Positions 54,501 to 64,000 are shown, counted from the stretch's first letter. The stretch: DNA of 64,000 bases from Prevotella sp. (GCA_021204905.1 JAJPYN010000008.1:248001-312000); one strand, 5' to 3'. Numbers and translations are program-made. Notes: generated by a model from the sequence alone, not told the origin.

Positions 54501-56105
54501 GCTGACCGTGATGAAGAAAAATACAAGAAACTATTTGATAAATGCCAGGACGTGATAAAAAGATTGAAAGAGCAAGTAGCTGCAATGCCGGAAAGGGAAC
54601 AATGGTCCGGGTATAATTTCATCATTGCCCGTGTTGATTATGCTTCGATGAAGAAAGAAGAGAAAACTTTGTCGAATGGACAGAAAGGTACGCAAATAAC
54701 ACCTGCGCTTACTCCCGAAATGCTGGAAGAAAGCCATAAAATAGCGGAAAGTTCACAGAAATTTTTAAAAGGTTCTAATCTTCGTTTCTGGGCTCAAAAA
54801 CGAAATGAAGGAGATTTGGAAGCGATAAAGAATAGCCCCTATGAACGGAATCCGTATATGGTTTTAGATACTATTCATGAGATTTTAATGCAGTTGGATG
54901 AAAACGGCTTATCCATGAACAAAGCCATGGGAGATGAGTTCCTACCCGGCGTGGCAAGTGCTGTCCTTTTGACGCAACTATCAGACAAGTTGACGGAAGA
55001 AACAAAGGCAGAATGTCGCGGATATTTGTTTGACGCCCTCTCTCGTCCTGAGTTTCAATTAAGTTCATCACTTTCCTGTTTTAAAGTGACCTTGTTGGGA
55101 TTTCCGACTCTTTTGGACCCGGTCAACAAAAGAGAACAGTTACAGGATATACTTATAACCTATGCCGAACATCATGAAGTCATTGCCAATGCCCGCTCGT
55201 GCGACAACGTCAGATTCATGATTGAAAAGTGTCGCCTTTGGGACGAGCATGAAGACTTCATGAGAGAGACGCTTGCCAAGTATCAACAGAAATTGCGACA
55301 TGGGGATTTTGATGCGATGAACTCCGAACAGGCACTCACTGTATTGAGTCTGCTAACAACGACACCGAAGAATCGCGAACTCGGCAACTGCTGTATAGAG
55401 AAGATGGCGGCACTGTGGAAGCCAAACGAAAACAATCATTATAGACGCGTGAGAACGACCCACATAGATGCGTATGTCGTGGCGGAGTATATCCTGCGTT
55501 CACCAAAAGACGAGGTGAAATGTTTGATAAGTTTTTACGTTCCATTCATCAAAGGAGATTCCGACTACGAGTCCTTTCTATCGGCATTTGTAGAAACGGC
55601 AGCCCGGATAGGTACATATGAAAATTTCTGGATAGTGTGGGACTCTCTTTATGATAACGTAGTCAAAAATAAAAACATCATTAGACGCTCTAATCCGCAG
55701 ATGCTGAATGGATATATGATAAATCCTGAATACCTGACCAAGTTAAGCGATGATTGGTTCCGTCTGGAAGAAAAAGACGTGGCTTTTTACGCCAGAATAG
55801 CCGGAGACCTTCCACATCATTATACCACACTTTACGCCATTTCTCGTGTCTTCACATCAATCGGGAAAAATTATGTAAAGCAGATCGTCCCTGTGATATC
55901 ATCAATAATTGACGGATTCGCATTCCATGAAAATGCATCATTTTCCGTCATCTCCAACTTGGAAAAGATAATGACAAGACTTTTTGCAAACTATGACGAA
56001 GACATCAGGAAGAATAAAGATTTGCATGACCAAGTTGTTAAGATACTGGAGTTTATGAAGAGAAACCATTCTTTCTTGGCGACTGAATTTTTAAAATTAG
56101 TGTAA
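51543..56105 (+). CDS. Giant nuclease-STAND NTPase, probable anti-phage sensor (Avs-like)
   Basis: 1,520 residues. Residues 1-150 resemble an Mrr-type restriction nuclease: FEALARLLF with Glu22, then GDSVVGFQAKFF in which Gln63-x-Lys65 is the QxK variant of the PD-(D/E)xK core. Residues 185-400 are a STAND/AAA-like NTPase with P-loop GESGMGKS (209-216), Walker B HKVLVIDSAE and FIFTCRDNT. The remaining ~1,100 residues are helical, repeat-like and probably the sensor. This architecture matches antiviral STAND (Avs) and related proteins that oligomerise on a phage protein and degrade DNA. The exact subfamily cannot be given. Confidence 0.75.
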   Translation: MGNPTWDEFSGKNAGRKNAAFEALARLLFRTRYGLGDSLPYFKNHSGNETAVIKDGDSVVGFQAKFFEDGRINPNQILESLEKVEKGQTKQIIYTNSAWGNPRVGNNRTKGQIRIEDKAKEIGIELEWLYGDNVLDLVQRNPLAYDVFFNSNSNLNHIQEDVNAANKLWLDTIKTNFAIGEKSVTIDRTHIVDELDKLISNRENVLVSGESGMGKSAIVKMYCEKYQNRDDYSFYIINAGQLNTNAVNDLFSLARNYTLAGFADYFKGTEHKVLVIDSAEKITELDNVIPFLSLTTILREKGWNFIFTCRDNTQDELTRLLKEKFSLAVTIVKVDGISDDELTKLSYENGIRLPDDFKLRCQIHTPFFFARYCELGVEGQLNLKSFRKSVWEQKVWGEGSKARQLKRDHCLKEIVNRQLETVAYYIDYKGDFESATYLVSVDILGYEPHKGFFVKHDIYADWTLDYILYNELSDKAKVLELLNTTEPSFRYVNAFKRWYAECLEEESVETSYIGDEAFSGHDNRWTDAIMECIGSSTGAAAGWFDRNIQELEADNYKLFNHFVDILCVSCKLRTTIKIEGKEYHMTTPAGSGWEEAVRFIYSHIDDYYMKNLKTVRDFLFNFLYYQNAKGEKVELGGKLALHIFQVMAEMRRNGEDVIMSRNERNWSQLVCLYANEIKTELQQIFDEVVDNHWTHHLDPYYELVEHVLKGEFDMDIICISKHCYPQIIRLLSILWCEQSEDNDNNPFFDRGCTGIEKAFGLNESYDGCNAYFPESAFQTPILSLLNAENYSKDNNDITLGFIINFMNYAIDKYRKSNRTNNNIEIITVTLPDGSKHDIIANESLWCMYRGTSGGAMPEMLECMHMALESYLLNLLENTHDKKIFEKVNSMLWRILYESRSASLYAVVGSIAMSNIDKFTDVLLFIVQDIRFLRMDLQRYSHETCANSLSFAYIGHERLWEERKEENGRNHRHSHLERGLLMMQAANADRDEEKYKKLFDKCQDVIKRLKEQVAAMPEREQWSGYNFIIARVDYASMKKEEKTLSNGQKGTQITPALTPEMLEESHKIAESSQKFLKGSNLRFWAQKRNEGDLEAIKNSPYERNPYMVLDTIHEILMQLDENGLSMNKAMGDEFLPGVASAVLLTQLSDKLTEETKAECRGYLFDALSRPEFQLSSSLSCFKVTLLGFPTLLDPVNKREQLQDILITYAEHHEVIANARSCDNVRFMIEKCRLWDEHEDFMRETLAKYQQKLRHGDFDAMNSEQALTVLSLLTTTPKNRELGNCCIEKMAALWKPNENNHYRRVRTTHIDAYVVAEYILRSPKDEVKCLISFYVPFIKGDSDYESFLSAFVETAARIGTYENFWIVWDSLYDNVVKNKNIIRRSNPQMLNGYMINPEYLTKLSDDWFRLEEKDVAFYARIAGDLPHHYTTLYAISRVFTSIGKNYVKQIVPVISSIIDGFAFHENASFSVISNLEKIMTRLFANYDEDIRKNKDLHDQVVKILEFMKRNHSFLATEFLKLV

Positions 56106-56235
56106 ACTGGATATAATTCATCGTCAGAACATACCCCAAATATAGATTATGTTCGTTGTCAAAGATTTTTCTAATAACAAATAGCACACGGACTGGATTA
56201 ATGTTCTGCCCAACACTTAATAAATTGGTGAGGTT

Positions 56236-57138
56236 ATGCCAACCCTGCACATCATAGGAAACGGCTTCGACTTGTGTCATGGCATAGAAAGTCAGTATTC
56301 GGATTTCAAGAAATATGCCTTCTCTCATTGTAATTCCAGGTTCATGTGTGAATTTGTCGGTATTCTCGAAACCTGTTACCTTCAAAAGAATGCCGAAGGC
56401 ACGGAACTCGAATTGTGGTGCGACTTGGAAAATGCTTTAGGAAAGCCCGATCTTAAAGCCGCTTACAAAGAATCAACGGAAGATCTTGAATTGGACATCG
56501 ACCATTTCATGACCACATCCAGTGCGATGGAAGACACCGCCGTGTGTTCTTTTCAAGATATGTTCGAATCCTTCCGGGAGTTGTTTGAAAAATGGGTTGA
56601 ATCTGTGGATATTGATGTTGGAAAAATTGACATCCCTTACTTTGACGAGAACGGCAAGTTCCTTACTTTCAATTATACCGAAACCTTGGAGACGCTTTAT
56701 CATATACCCAAGGACAGAATAAACTACATCCATGGCAGGAGAAACACCGGGGAGACTTTGGTATTGGGTCATAATAGGCACGTTGACGCAAGATTGCAGG
56801 AGTCGGAAAACGACATGCTTCACGAGTACGAGGCAATCGAGACAATGGGGAATATCGTAAACTTCCAGAAGAAAGATACGGACGGCATTATAGCCGCAAA
56901 CAGATTGTATTGGTTGTCTCTTGGAGATACGGGCAAGGTTGTTGTGTACGGGCATTCCCTGAATGACATAGACATGCCGTATTTCAAAGAGATTGTCTCA
57001 CATACGGATGATGCGGTCAAATGGTATTTCTCCGTGTATGGAGAAAATGAGACGGATAGGACGAAAGCGGTAAATCACGTGGAGGAATTTTGCAACGCTT
57101 TGAGCATCCGGAAATTTCAAATATTCAGTCTGCCATAA
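56236..57138 (+). CDS. AbiH-family abortive infection protein
   Basis: 300 residues. HIIGNGFDLCHGIESQYSDFKKY at the N terminus, FLTFNYTETLETLYHI and the later VLGHNRHVDAR segment are the AbiH (PF14253-type) features. Lactococcal AbiH stops phage growth; the mechanism is not established. It lies 130 bp after the STAND gene on the same strand and completes a three-gene defence set ending just before glf. Confidence 0.85.
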   Translation: MPTLHIIGNGFDLCHGIESQYSDFKKYAFSHCNSRFMCEFVGILETCYLQKNAEGTELELWCDLENALGKPDLKAAYKESTEDLELDIDHFMTTSSAMEDTAVCSFQDMFESFRELFEKWVESVDIDVGKIDIPYFDENGKFLTFNYTETLETLYHIPKDRINYIHGRRNTGETLVLGHNRHVDARLQESENDMLHEYEAIETMGNIVNFQKKDTDGIIAANRLYWLSLGDTGKVVVYGHSLNDIDMPYFKEIVSHTDDAVKWYFSVYGENETDRTKAVNHVEEFCNALSIRKFQIFSLP

Positions 57139-57207
57139 TTTGCATTCAGCAAGTTGGTTCAATCGACTAATTGCAACAAAATATTTATCGAAAAAACGGA
57201 GCGGGCG

Positions 57208-58335
57208 ATGAAGCGATATGATTATTTGATAGTAGGTGCGGGCCTGTTCGGTGCGGTCGTCGCATATCGTGTTGTGCGGCAGGGCAAACGTTGCCTCGTG
57301 ATAGACCGTCGGGCGCATACGGGCGGCAATTTGTATTGCGAGAGCGTGTGTGGCATAAACGTGCACAAATACGGCGCACACATCTTCCACACGTCGAACA
57401 AGGAGGTGTGGGATTTCGTCAACTCCCTCGTGGAGTTCAACCGCTACACCAACTCGCCCGTCGCCAGCTATAAAGGGCGGCTCTTCAATCTGCCGTTCAA
57501 CATGAACACGTTCTATCAGATGTGGGGCGTGCGCACACCCGGCGAGGCACAAGCCAAGTTGGAGGAGCAGCGCCGTGAAGCGGTGGAGCGGATGGCGGCG
57601 GCAGGCACCACGGAACCGCGCAATCTCGAAGAACAGGCGCAGCTGCTGATAGGCAAAGACATCTACGAAGCGCTGATAAAAGGCTACACGGAGAAGCAAT
57701 GGGGACGGAAGTGTTCAGAGTTGCCGGCATTCATCATCAAGCGTCTGCCCGTGCGCTACACGTTTGACAACAATTATTTCAATGACAAATATCAAGGCAT
57801 CCCAATCGGTGGATACAACGCATTGATAAGCCGCTTGTTGGAAGGCAGCGAGGTTCGCACCGGCTGTGATTATCTGAAGGACCGTGCGGAACTGTCCCGA
57901 CTTGCAGACCGAGTGGTGTTCACTGGTGCGGTTGACGAATACTTTGATTATTGTTTCGGCAAGTTGGAGTACCGCACGGTAACTTTCGAGACGGAGATAA
58001 AGGACACGGCGAACTGGCAGGGTAACGCCGTCGTCAACTATACCGAGCGCGAAGTGCCCTATACGCGTATCATCGAGCACAAACATTTCGAGATGTTCGG
58101 CGCTGAGGTGGAGGCGTGTCCGCAGACGGTTATCTCGAAGGAATACAGCTCCGAGTGGCACGAGGGCAGCGAGCCGTATTATCCCGTGAACGACGAGCGT
58201 AACACGTCTCTCTATCAGGAATACAAAGCGTTGGCGGACGGGGAGCCTAACGTCCTTTTCGGCGGTCGGCTTGCCGAATACAAATATTACGACATGCACC
58301 AAGTCGTTGAGCGGGCACTGCACGTTGAAATTTAA
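57208..58335 (+). CDS. glf: UDP-galactopyranose mutase
   Basis: 375 residues from MKRYDYLIVGAGLFGAVVAY; an upstream Met adds 18 unconserved residues. The FAD motif GAGLFG and RRAHTGGN, the YGAHIFHT segment and NLPFNMNTFYQMW are highly conserved in Glf. It makes UDP-galactofuranose, so the surface glycan probably contains Galf. GC content returns to the flank value here. It is the last glycan gene, separated from the main block by the sugar-uptake and defence genes. Confidence 0.95.
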   Translation: MKRYDYLIVGAGLFGAVVAYRVVRQGKRCLVIDRRAHTGGNLYCESVCGINVHKYGAHIFHTSNKEVWDFVNSLVEFNRYTNSPVASYKGRLFNLPFNMNTFYQMWGVRTPGEAQAKLEEQRREAVERMAAAGTTEPRNLEEQAQLLIGKDIYEALIKGYTEKQWGRKCSELPAFIIKRLPVRYTFDNNYFNDKYQGIPIGGYNALISRLLEGSEVRTGCDYLKDRAELSRLADRVVFTGAVDEYFDYCFGKLEYRTVTFETEIKDTANWQGNAVVNYTEREVPYTRIIEHKHFEMFGAEVEACPQTVISKEYSSEWHEGSEPYYPVNDERNTSLYQEYKALADGEPNVLFGGRLAEYKYYDMHQVVERALHVEI

Positions 58336-58355
58336 ACAAGCATTAAGCAAACGGC

Positions 58356-58475
58356 CAATTAGCAATTAGGCAACTGACAATCAGGCAATTGACAATTAGG
58401 CAATTTGCAATTAGGCAATTGACAATCAGACAATTTGCAATTAGGTAATTTACAATTAGGTAATTTGCAAATAAG
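58356..58475 (+). repeat. 15-bp tandem repeat, about 8 units
   Basis: Units of the form CAATT(T/G)(A/G)CAATTAGG, changing gradually from CAACTGACAATCAGG to TAATTTGCAAATAAG. No spacers, so not CRISPR. Confidence 0.9.
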
Positions 58476-58676
58476 TTAATTATTTGATACTCAGTTAGTT
58501 ACAACTTACTAATTAAAGTAGTAAATTAACTGCAACCAGCCTGTTTTTTAGGCTAATTCGAAATTGAAAAACATTCAACCTCCGCCCCACTCCATTTCAT
58601 TCAAAATTGTAATTGTTGCTAAGAACTTCGCATTAACCTGAAAGGCAACTATGCCAAAATGTCAGAACGCGCGCGA

Positions 58677-58693
58677 TTGGCACACTTTTAGCA
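58677..58693 (+). promoter_or_regulatory. Sigma-54-like promoter before groES
   Basis: TTGGCAC, five bases, TAGCA: one mismatch to TTGGCAC-N5-TTGCA, with the GG and GC at the correct 10-bp spacing. It lies 58 bp before groES, where no TAnnTTTG box is seen. Confidence 0.45.
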
Positions 58694-58750
58694 CCTTTCG
58701 GCTTCGAACGATTGCTACGGGCAAACATTTTAAACAAAACAATAACGACT

Positions 58751-59020
58751 ATGAACATCAAACCATTGGCAGACCGCGTGATCATCAAGGCCGCGGCAGC
58801 TGAAGAGAAAATCGGCGGCATCATCATCCCCGATACCGCGAAGGAGAAACCGCTGAAAGGCGAAGTTGTGGCTGTGGGCAACGGCACGAAGGACGAGGAG
58901 ATGACGCTCAAGGCAGGCGACACGGTGCTCTACGGCAAGTACGCCGGCACGGAGGTGGAGCTCGACGGCGAGAAGCTGCTCATCATGCGGCAGAGCGATG
59001 TGTTGGCAATCATCGCGTAA
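58751..59020 (+). CDS. groES: Co-chaperonin GroES
   Basis: 89 residues from [13 protein letters not shown]; the 13-codon upstream extension is not conserved in the family. [13 protein letters not shown] is the mobile loop that contacts GroEL and [21 protein letters not shown] the core strand region. It caps the folding chamber. groEL follows at 34 nt. Confidence 0.95.
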   Translation: MNIKPLADRVIIKAAAAEEKIGGIIIPDTAKEKPLKGEVVAVGNGTKDEEMTLKAGDTVLYGKYAGTEVELDGEKLLIMRQSDVLAIIA

Positions 59021-59030
59021 TCGTGTTTAA

Positions 59031-60683
<1,653 letters not shown>

Positions 60684-60732
60684 AATCGGCGGATCAACTG
60701 TTTAGATTTACTCATATTTAATTCGACAAATG

Positions 60733-60769
60733 CGGGGCTGTTCGCGAAGAACGGTCCCGTATTTTTTTT
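60733..60769 (+). terminator. Rho-independent terminator of groESL
   Basis: 11-bp stem (CGGGGCTGTTC / GAACGGTCCCG, two G-T pairs), loop GCGAA, then a run with eight T. Confidence 0.85.
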
Positions 60770-60820
60770 GACTTAACCCGAACCTGTTTGCGAGCGGAGT
60801 TCAGGGTTCAAAAAAGTTTA

Positions 60821-60895
60821 TCTTAGTTGCTACTGTAACGCGACTCACCTAAGCGGCAAAACACGCAGCCTTCGTTGTCGCCTACGTTTCAACAT
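60821..60895 (+). repeat. Dispersed ~80-bp intergenic element, copy C
   Basis: TCTTAGTTGCTACTGTAA at the start and CGCAGCCTTCGTTGTCGCC 43 nt later, between the groEL terminator and the regulator gene. Confidence 0.6.
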
Positions 60896-60942
60896 CAGGT
60901 TCATTTTTGTTTTCGAACCCGCATTTAACTTAAAATTTTTCC

Positions 60943-61893
60943 TTAAAGCTTCACGCTGGAGATGTCGACAAGGCCGTTGACGATGGCGTAGATGGTGAGG
61001 CCTGCGGGCGTGTGTATTTGCAGCTTTTTGGCGATGTTGCGGCGGTGCGTGATGACCGTGTTCAGCGCGATGAAGAGGTGCTCGGCGATTTCCTTGTTCG
61101 ACATACCTTCGACGACGCAGACGACCACGTCTTTCTCGCGTTCGGAGAGGGTCTCGCGGTCGTTCGAGCCAATCATACTTGATATTCTCTGCGACACGTT
61201 GCTTTGTTTGCATTGCTCTTCGCGGCAGCGTATGGCGGGTACGAAAATGTCCTCTTCGACGTCGATGTGCTGATGGAGCCAGCGCTCGGTTTTGTAGATG
61301 TCGTAGAGGGCGGACATGAGGCGGTGGTTGCTTTGGCTTTCGGCGGGCATGTAGCGGATGATGATGTTTTTCAGTTCGCGCAGGCGGAGGTCGGTTTGCG
61401 CGTGGTGCTTGGAAAATGTCTCTACCATCTTGTTCGCGGGGAGGTCGCCGGCGAGCAGCGCTTCGACGTATGGGAAGAGCGTTTTTTCTTCGTAGAGCAT
61501 GTGGCCGCGGATGCTTTGCGCGAGGTTGTCGTAGAGGCGCACGATGAGCTTGGCGAGGCTGTCGTTGATGTCGAGCGCGTCGAGCAAAGCGGTGCGGATG
61601 TGGGGCAGTTCGAAGTCGAGATAATACGTGTGCGAGGCGCGGATGTAACGCAAAAGCGTGGCAAGCGACAGGCGCTCGATGGTGCTGTCGGCGATGTAGC
61701 CGTTGACGGTGTAGTTCACCACGGCGAGGAAGGTGAAGGTGTCGACTTGCTGGGCGCTGCACACCTCGCCGACGGTCTTGTCGCCGAAGCCCATTTTTAT
61801 GCCGAACGCGCCGAGCATTTGCAAGAAACTGTAATCGTCGCCGATGATGGCAATCATCTTGTCGTCGGCCTCGTATGCCTTAGTTGTTTTCAT
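60943..61893 (-). CDS. Hemerythrin-domain / LuxR-type HTH regulator
   Basis: 316 residues from MKTTKAYEADDKM, chosen because the upstream extension runs into the divergent promoter. Residues ~1-90 contain FGIKMGFGDKTVGEVC, like the DUF542/ScdA N domain of iron-sulfur repair proteins. Residues ~100-220 form a hemerythrin-like bundle with spaced His/Glu (GHMLYEEKTLFPY, FSKHHAQTDLR, HQHIDVEEDIF). The C-terminal 60 residues are a LuxR HTH (LSEREKDVVVCVVEGMSNKEIAEHL). It may sense O2 or NO through a di-iron site and control transcription. It is divergent from ccsA. Confidence 0.85.
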   Translation of the reverse strand: MKTTKAYEADDKMIAIIGDDYSFLQMLGAFGIKMGFGDKTVGEVCSAQQVDTFTFLAVVNYTVNGYIADSTIERLSLATLLRYIRASHTYYLDFELPHIRTALLDALDINDSLAKLIVRLYDNLAQSIRGHMLYEEKTLFPYVEALLAGDLPANKMVETFSKHHAQTDLRLRELKNIIIRYMPAESQSNHRLMSALYDIYKTERWLHQHIDVEEDIFVPAIRCREEQCKQSNVSQRISSMIGSNDRETLSEREKDVVVCVVEGMSNKEIAEHLFIALNTVITHRRNIAKKLQIHTPAGLTIYAIVNGLVDISSVKL

Positions 61894-61913
61894 AAAAATG
61901 CTTGTTTCTACTG

Positions 61914-61945
61914 CAAAGGTATCAATTTTATCCTTTTGCCCCAAA
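61914..61945 (-). promoter_or_regulatory. Promoter of the hemerythrin/LuxR gene
   Basis: Minus strand TTTG (61945-61942), 20-bp spacer, TACCTTTG (61921-61914), 20 bp before the ATG. Confidence 0.65.
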
Positions 61946-61957
61946 AGGCGCATTTTA

Positions 61958-61989
61958 TTTGTAAGTTGCCTGCGTTTGCACTACCTTTG
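61958..61989 (+). promoter_or_regulatory. Promoter of ccsA
   Basis: TTTG (61958-61961), 20-bp spacer, TACCTTTG (61982-61989). It is back to back with the regulator promoter; only about 12 bp separate the two -33 boxes. Confidence 0.7.
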
Positions 61990-62032
61990 GCGGCGGAAGA
62001 TATTGATATCAACGAACACAAACCCGAACATT

Positions 62033-63451
62033 ATGCGCCTGTTGAAATACGCCGTTTACATTTGCTTCTTGCTTGTCGTTATTATGCTTGCCGCCACATC
62101 GTTGCTCGATGCCTTAACCGGGCGCGAGGGCTTGTCGGCGGCGGTCTACGGCTCGTGGGCGTTCGCGGCGGCGTGGGCGGTGTTGGCATTGCTGGCCGTT
62201 GCATATTTTATTTGTTGCAAGATATGGCAAAGGCCCGCTGTAGCACTGCTTCACGCGGCGCTAATCATCATCCTTCTCGGCGGCTTGGCCACGCGCATCT
62301 CCGGCGAGAGAGGCACGCTTCACATCCGCAGCGAGCGGCCGGTGAACCTGTTTCTGACTGCCGAGAATGATGTCCGCGTGATGCCTTTCGATGTGCAGCT
62401 CGACAGCTTCTTCGTGTCTTATTACCCCGGCACCAACGCGCCGAGCGACTATACCACGCGCGTGAAAATCACCGACGGCGGCAAGCGTTTTTCCGGTACG
62501 GCGTCGATGAACCGCCCCCTCGCCCACCGCGGTTACCGCCTCTATCAGGCCGACTACGACCGCGACCTCCGGGGCAGCGTCTTGCTTGTGGCGCATGATG
62601 AACTCGGCGTAGGCATCACTTACGCGGGATACATCCTTCTTCTCGCCGCAATCATCGCTTATCCCTTCGACAAAAAAGGCCGCTTTCGGCAGTTATTAAA
62701 CGCAAAAAAAGCCGATTCTGCGCGAAAGAGAAAGGCAAGGCGAAGGGCGATAGTTGTAACCGGCCTGACGGTAACCGCTGCGGCGTGGCTGACCCTGACG
62801 ATAATCCTCGCGCGGCACACCATCGTGCTCCACCGGCCGCCGCTCGCCGACGGTGTCGAGGCCATGCGCGCGCTGGCGTGGGCGAGCCTGAGCCTGTCGC
62901 TGCTGCTCTTCCGCCGCAATGCGATGATCTTAGTTGCAGGACTTGTTGCCGCTGCGTTGGCGTTGCTTACTGCCGCGCTGACGGGCGGAGGGGCGTCGTC
63001 CATGCCGCTGATACCCGTGCTGCGGTCGCCGCTGCTCACCGTTCATGTCGCGGTCATCATCGCGGCCTACGCCCTGTTGCTGTTCATCTTTTTCAACAGT
63101 GCCGCCGGCGTGGCGCTTGCTTTAATGAAAAAGGATAACAGTTTGAAAATCAGGCAGTTGCGCCTCACGAGCGAGACCCTGCTCTTCCCCGCGCTGTTCC
63201 TGCTCGCCATCGGCATCTTCCTCGGTGCGGTGTGGGCGAACATCAGTTGGGGCCGCTATTGGGGTTGGGACGCGAAGGAGACGTGGGCGCTGATCACGCT
63301 GATGGTTTATGCCCTGCCTGTTCACCGCCGCGTGGCGTGGTTTGATGCCGACAAGCACTTTAATCTTTATTGCGCCGCAGCGTTTTTGGCCGTGCTGATG
63401 ACCTATTTCGGTGCGAACTATTTCCTTGCCGGACTGCATTCTTACGCGTGA
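62033..63451 (+). CDS. ccsA: Cytochrome c biogenesis protein CcsA (ResB-like part fused)
   Basis: 472 residues from MRLLKYAVYICFLL. The N-terminal third has membrane helices and a periplasmic domain like a reduced ResB (RLYQADYDRDLRGSV). The C-terminal half is CcsA: WANISWGRYWGWDAKETWALITLMVYALPVHRR contains the haem-handling WGxxWxWDxKE tryptophan-rich motif. System II CcsBA exports haem and joins it to apocytochrome c. The ResB portion is shorter than in typical CcsBA fusions. Confidence 0.88.
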   Translation: MRLLKYAVYICFLLVVIMLAATSLLDALTGREGLSAAVYGSWAFAAAWAVLALLAVAYFICCKIWQRPAVALLHAALIIILLGGLATRISGERGTLHIRSERPVNLFLTAENDVRVMPFDVQLDSFFVSYYPGTNAPSDYTTRVKITDGGKRFSGTASMNRPLAHRGYRLYQADYDRDLRGSVLLVAHDELGVGITYAGYILLLAAIIAYPFDKKGRFRQLLNAKKADSARKRKARRRAIVVTGLTVTAAAWLTLTIILARHTIVLHRPPLADGVEAMRALAWASLSLSLLLFRRNAMILVAGLVAAALALLTAALTGGGASSMPLIPVLRSPLLTVHVAVIIAAYALLLFIFFNSAAGVALALMKKDNSLKIRQLRLTSETLLFPALFLLAIGIFLGAVWANISWGRYWGWDAKETWALITLMVYALPVHRRVAWFDADKHFNLYCAAAFLAVLMTYFGANYFLAGLHSYA

Positions 63452-63455
63452 TTTA

Positions 63456-63525
63456 TCTTAGTCGCTACTGTAATCCCGGCTCAGTTTGAAGCATGGTTTA
63501 ACGCAGTAATCAGTGTTTGGTACAG
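63456..63525 (+). repeat. Dispersed ~80-bp intergenic element, copy D
   Basis: TCTTAGTCGCTACTGTAAT, then ACGCAGTAATCAGTGT 46 nt later, closest to copy E. It lies between the ends of ccsA and gap. Confidence 0.55.
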
Positions 63526-63527
63526 AC

Positions 63528-63559
63528 AAAAAAATCGCCCGACATTGCATGCCGAGCGA
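63528..63559 (-). terminator. Rho-independent terminator of gap
   Basis: Minus strand: an 11-bp stem (TCGCTCGGCAT / ATGTCGGGCGA, two wobble pairs), loop GCA, then seven T. Confidence 0.85.
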
Positions 63560-63585
63560 CCTTTATTCATGACTTTAAGACCGGC

Positions 63586-64000
<415 letters not shown>

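Larger units (their letters stand above)
58336..58750. other. 415-bp gap with a minisatellite and the groES promoter region
   Basis: Contains eight 15-bp tandem units (58356-58475), an AT-rich stretch, and a sigma-54-like promoter match (58677-58693) before groES. No coding region. Confidence 0.6.

Noticed and set aside
58356..58475. Possible CRISPR array
   Set aside because: The units are contiguous 15-mers without spacers, and no cas gene is present.
61204..62370. 388-codon open frame on the plus strand
   Set aside because: Antisense to the hemerythrin/LuxR gene and then out of frame with ccsA; no domain.

Overview
The window looks like a chromosomal segment of a Bacteroidales bacterium; a relatively GC-rich gut lineage such as Muribaculaceae or Alistipes-like is plausible, but the genus cannot be fixed from this sequence alone. 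Evidence: Bacteroidota-type promoters (TTTG, 19-20 bp, TAnnTTTG) recur before housekeeping genes, the order is ilvD-ilvB-ilvN-ilvC, and a CotH/VTC/DUF4956 operon, a CcsA-type cytochrome c biogenesis gene and GroES/GroEL are present. The flanks (about 1-18 kb and 57-64 kb) are GC-rich housekeeping DNA. The middle (about 18.5-57 kb) is AT-richer, mosaic accessory DNA.

Layout. 1-18 kb: start of a GH127-type glycosidase, an HtrA protease, a Zn/Cd-type P1B ATPase with a palindrome at its promoter, the branched-chain amino acid operon, the CotH/VTC/DUF4956 operon, tRNA-Ser(GCT) and tRNA-Glu(CTC), a PqqD / S26-like peptidase / HPr-kinase-like cassette, a small secreted protein and a shortened sigma-70 paralogue. 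18.5-44 kb: a one-direction surface polysaccharide locus with flippase, EpsG/Wzy-like polymerase, many glycosyltransferases, acyltransferases, a pyruvyltransferase-like protein, a nonulosonic acid module (NeuB plus a CMP-transferase/HAD fusion) and a CDP-polyol module (IspD/TarI-like, SDR, CDP-alcohol transferase). No initiating sugar transferase or Wza/Wzc export gene is visible, so the locus depends on genes elsewhere. 44-48 kb: HNH protein, an acyltransferase and a KAP NTPase. 48-50.5 kb: sugar MFS transporter plus a nucleotidyltransferase/GHMP-like fusion. 50.5-57.1 kb: three probable anti-phage genes (TIR protein, 1,520-residue nuclease-STAND protein, AbiH-like). 57-64 kb: glf, groES-groEL, a hemerythrin/LuxR regulator divergent from ccsA, and the 3' part of gap.

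The most striking signal is eight homopolymeric G/C tracts of 7-9 bases, all between 13 and 45 kb and seven of them inside genes, mainly surface-glycan genes. In two acyltransferases the present tract length breaks the frame (G7 in both); in the others a one-base change would cause early termination. Two tracts sit 65-80 bp before the starts of two paralogous glycosyltransferases, and their length decides whether the upstream frame ends in an ATGA overlap with the next start. This has the form of a slipped-strand, phase-variable glycan locus, unlike the promoter inversions usually described for Bacteroidales capsules. The same locus carries signs of recombination: a decayed neuB copy joined to a flippase fragment, a broken licD, and a 276-bp identical block shared by two otherwise diverged glycosyltransferases.

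The flanks also hold an undescribed-looking family of five dispersed ~80-bp intergenic elements, two of them as an inverted pair, a 34-bp and a 15-bp tandem repeat, and a ferredoxin-like CxxCxxCxxxC motif at the N terminus of the acetolactate synthase small subunit.
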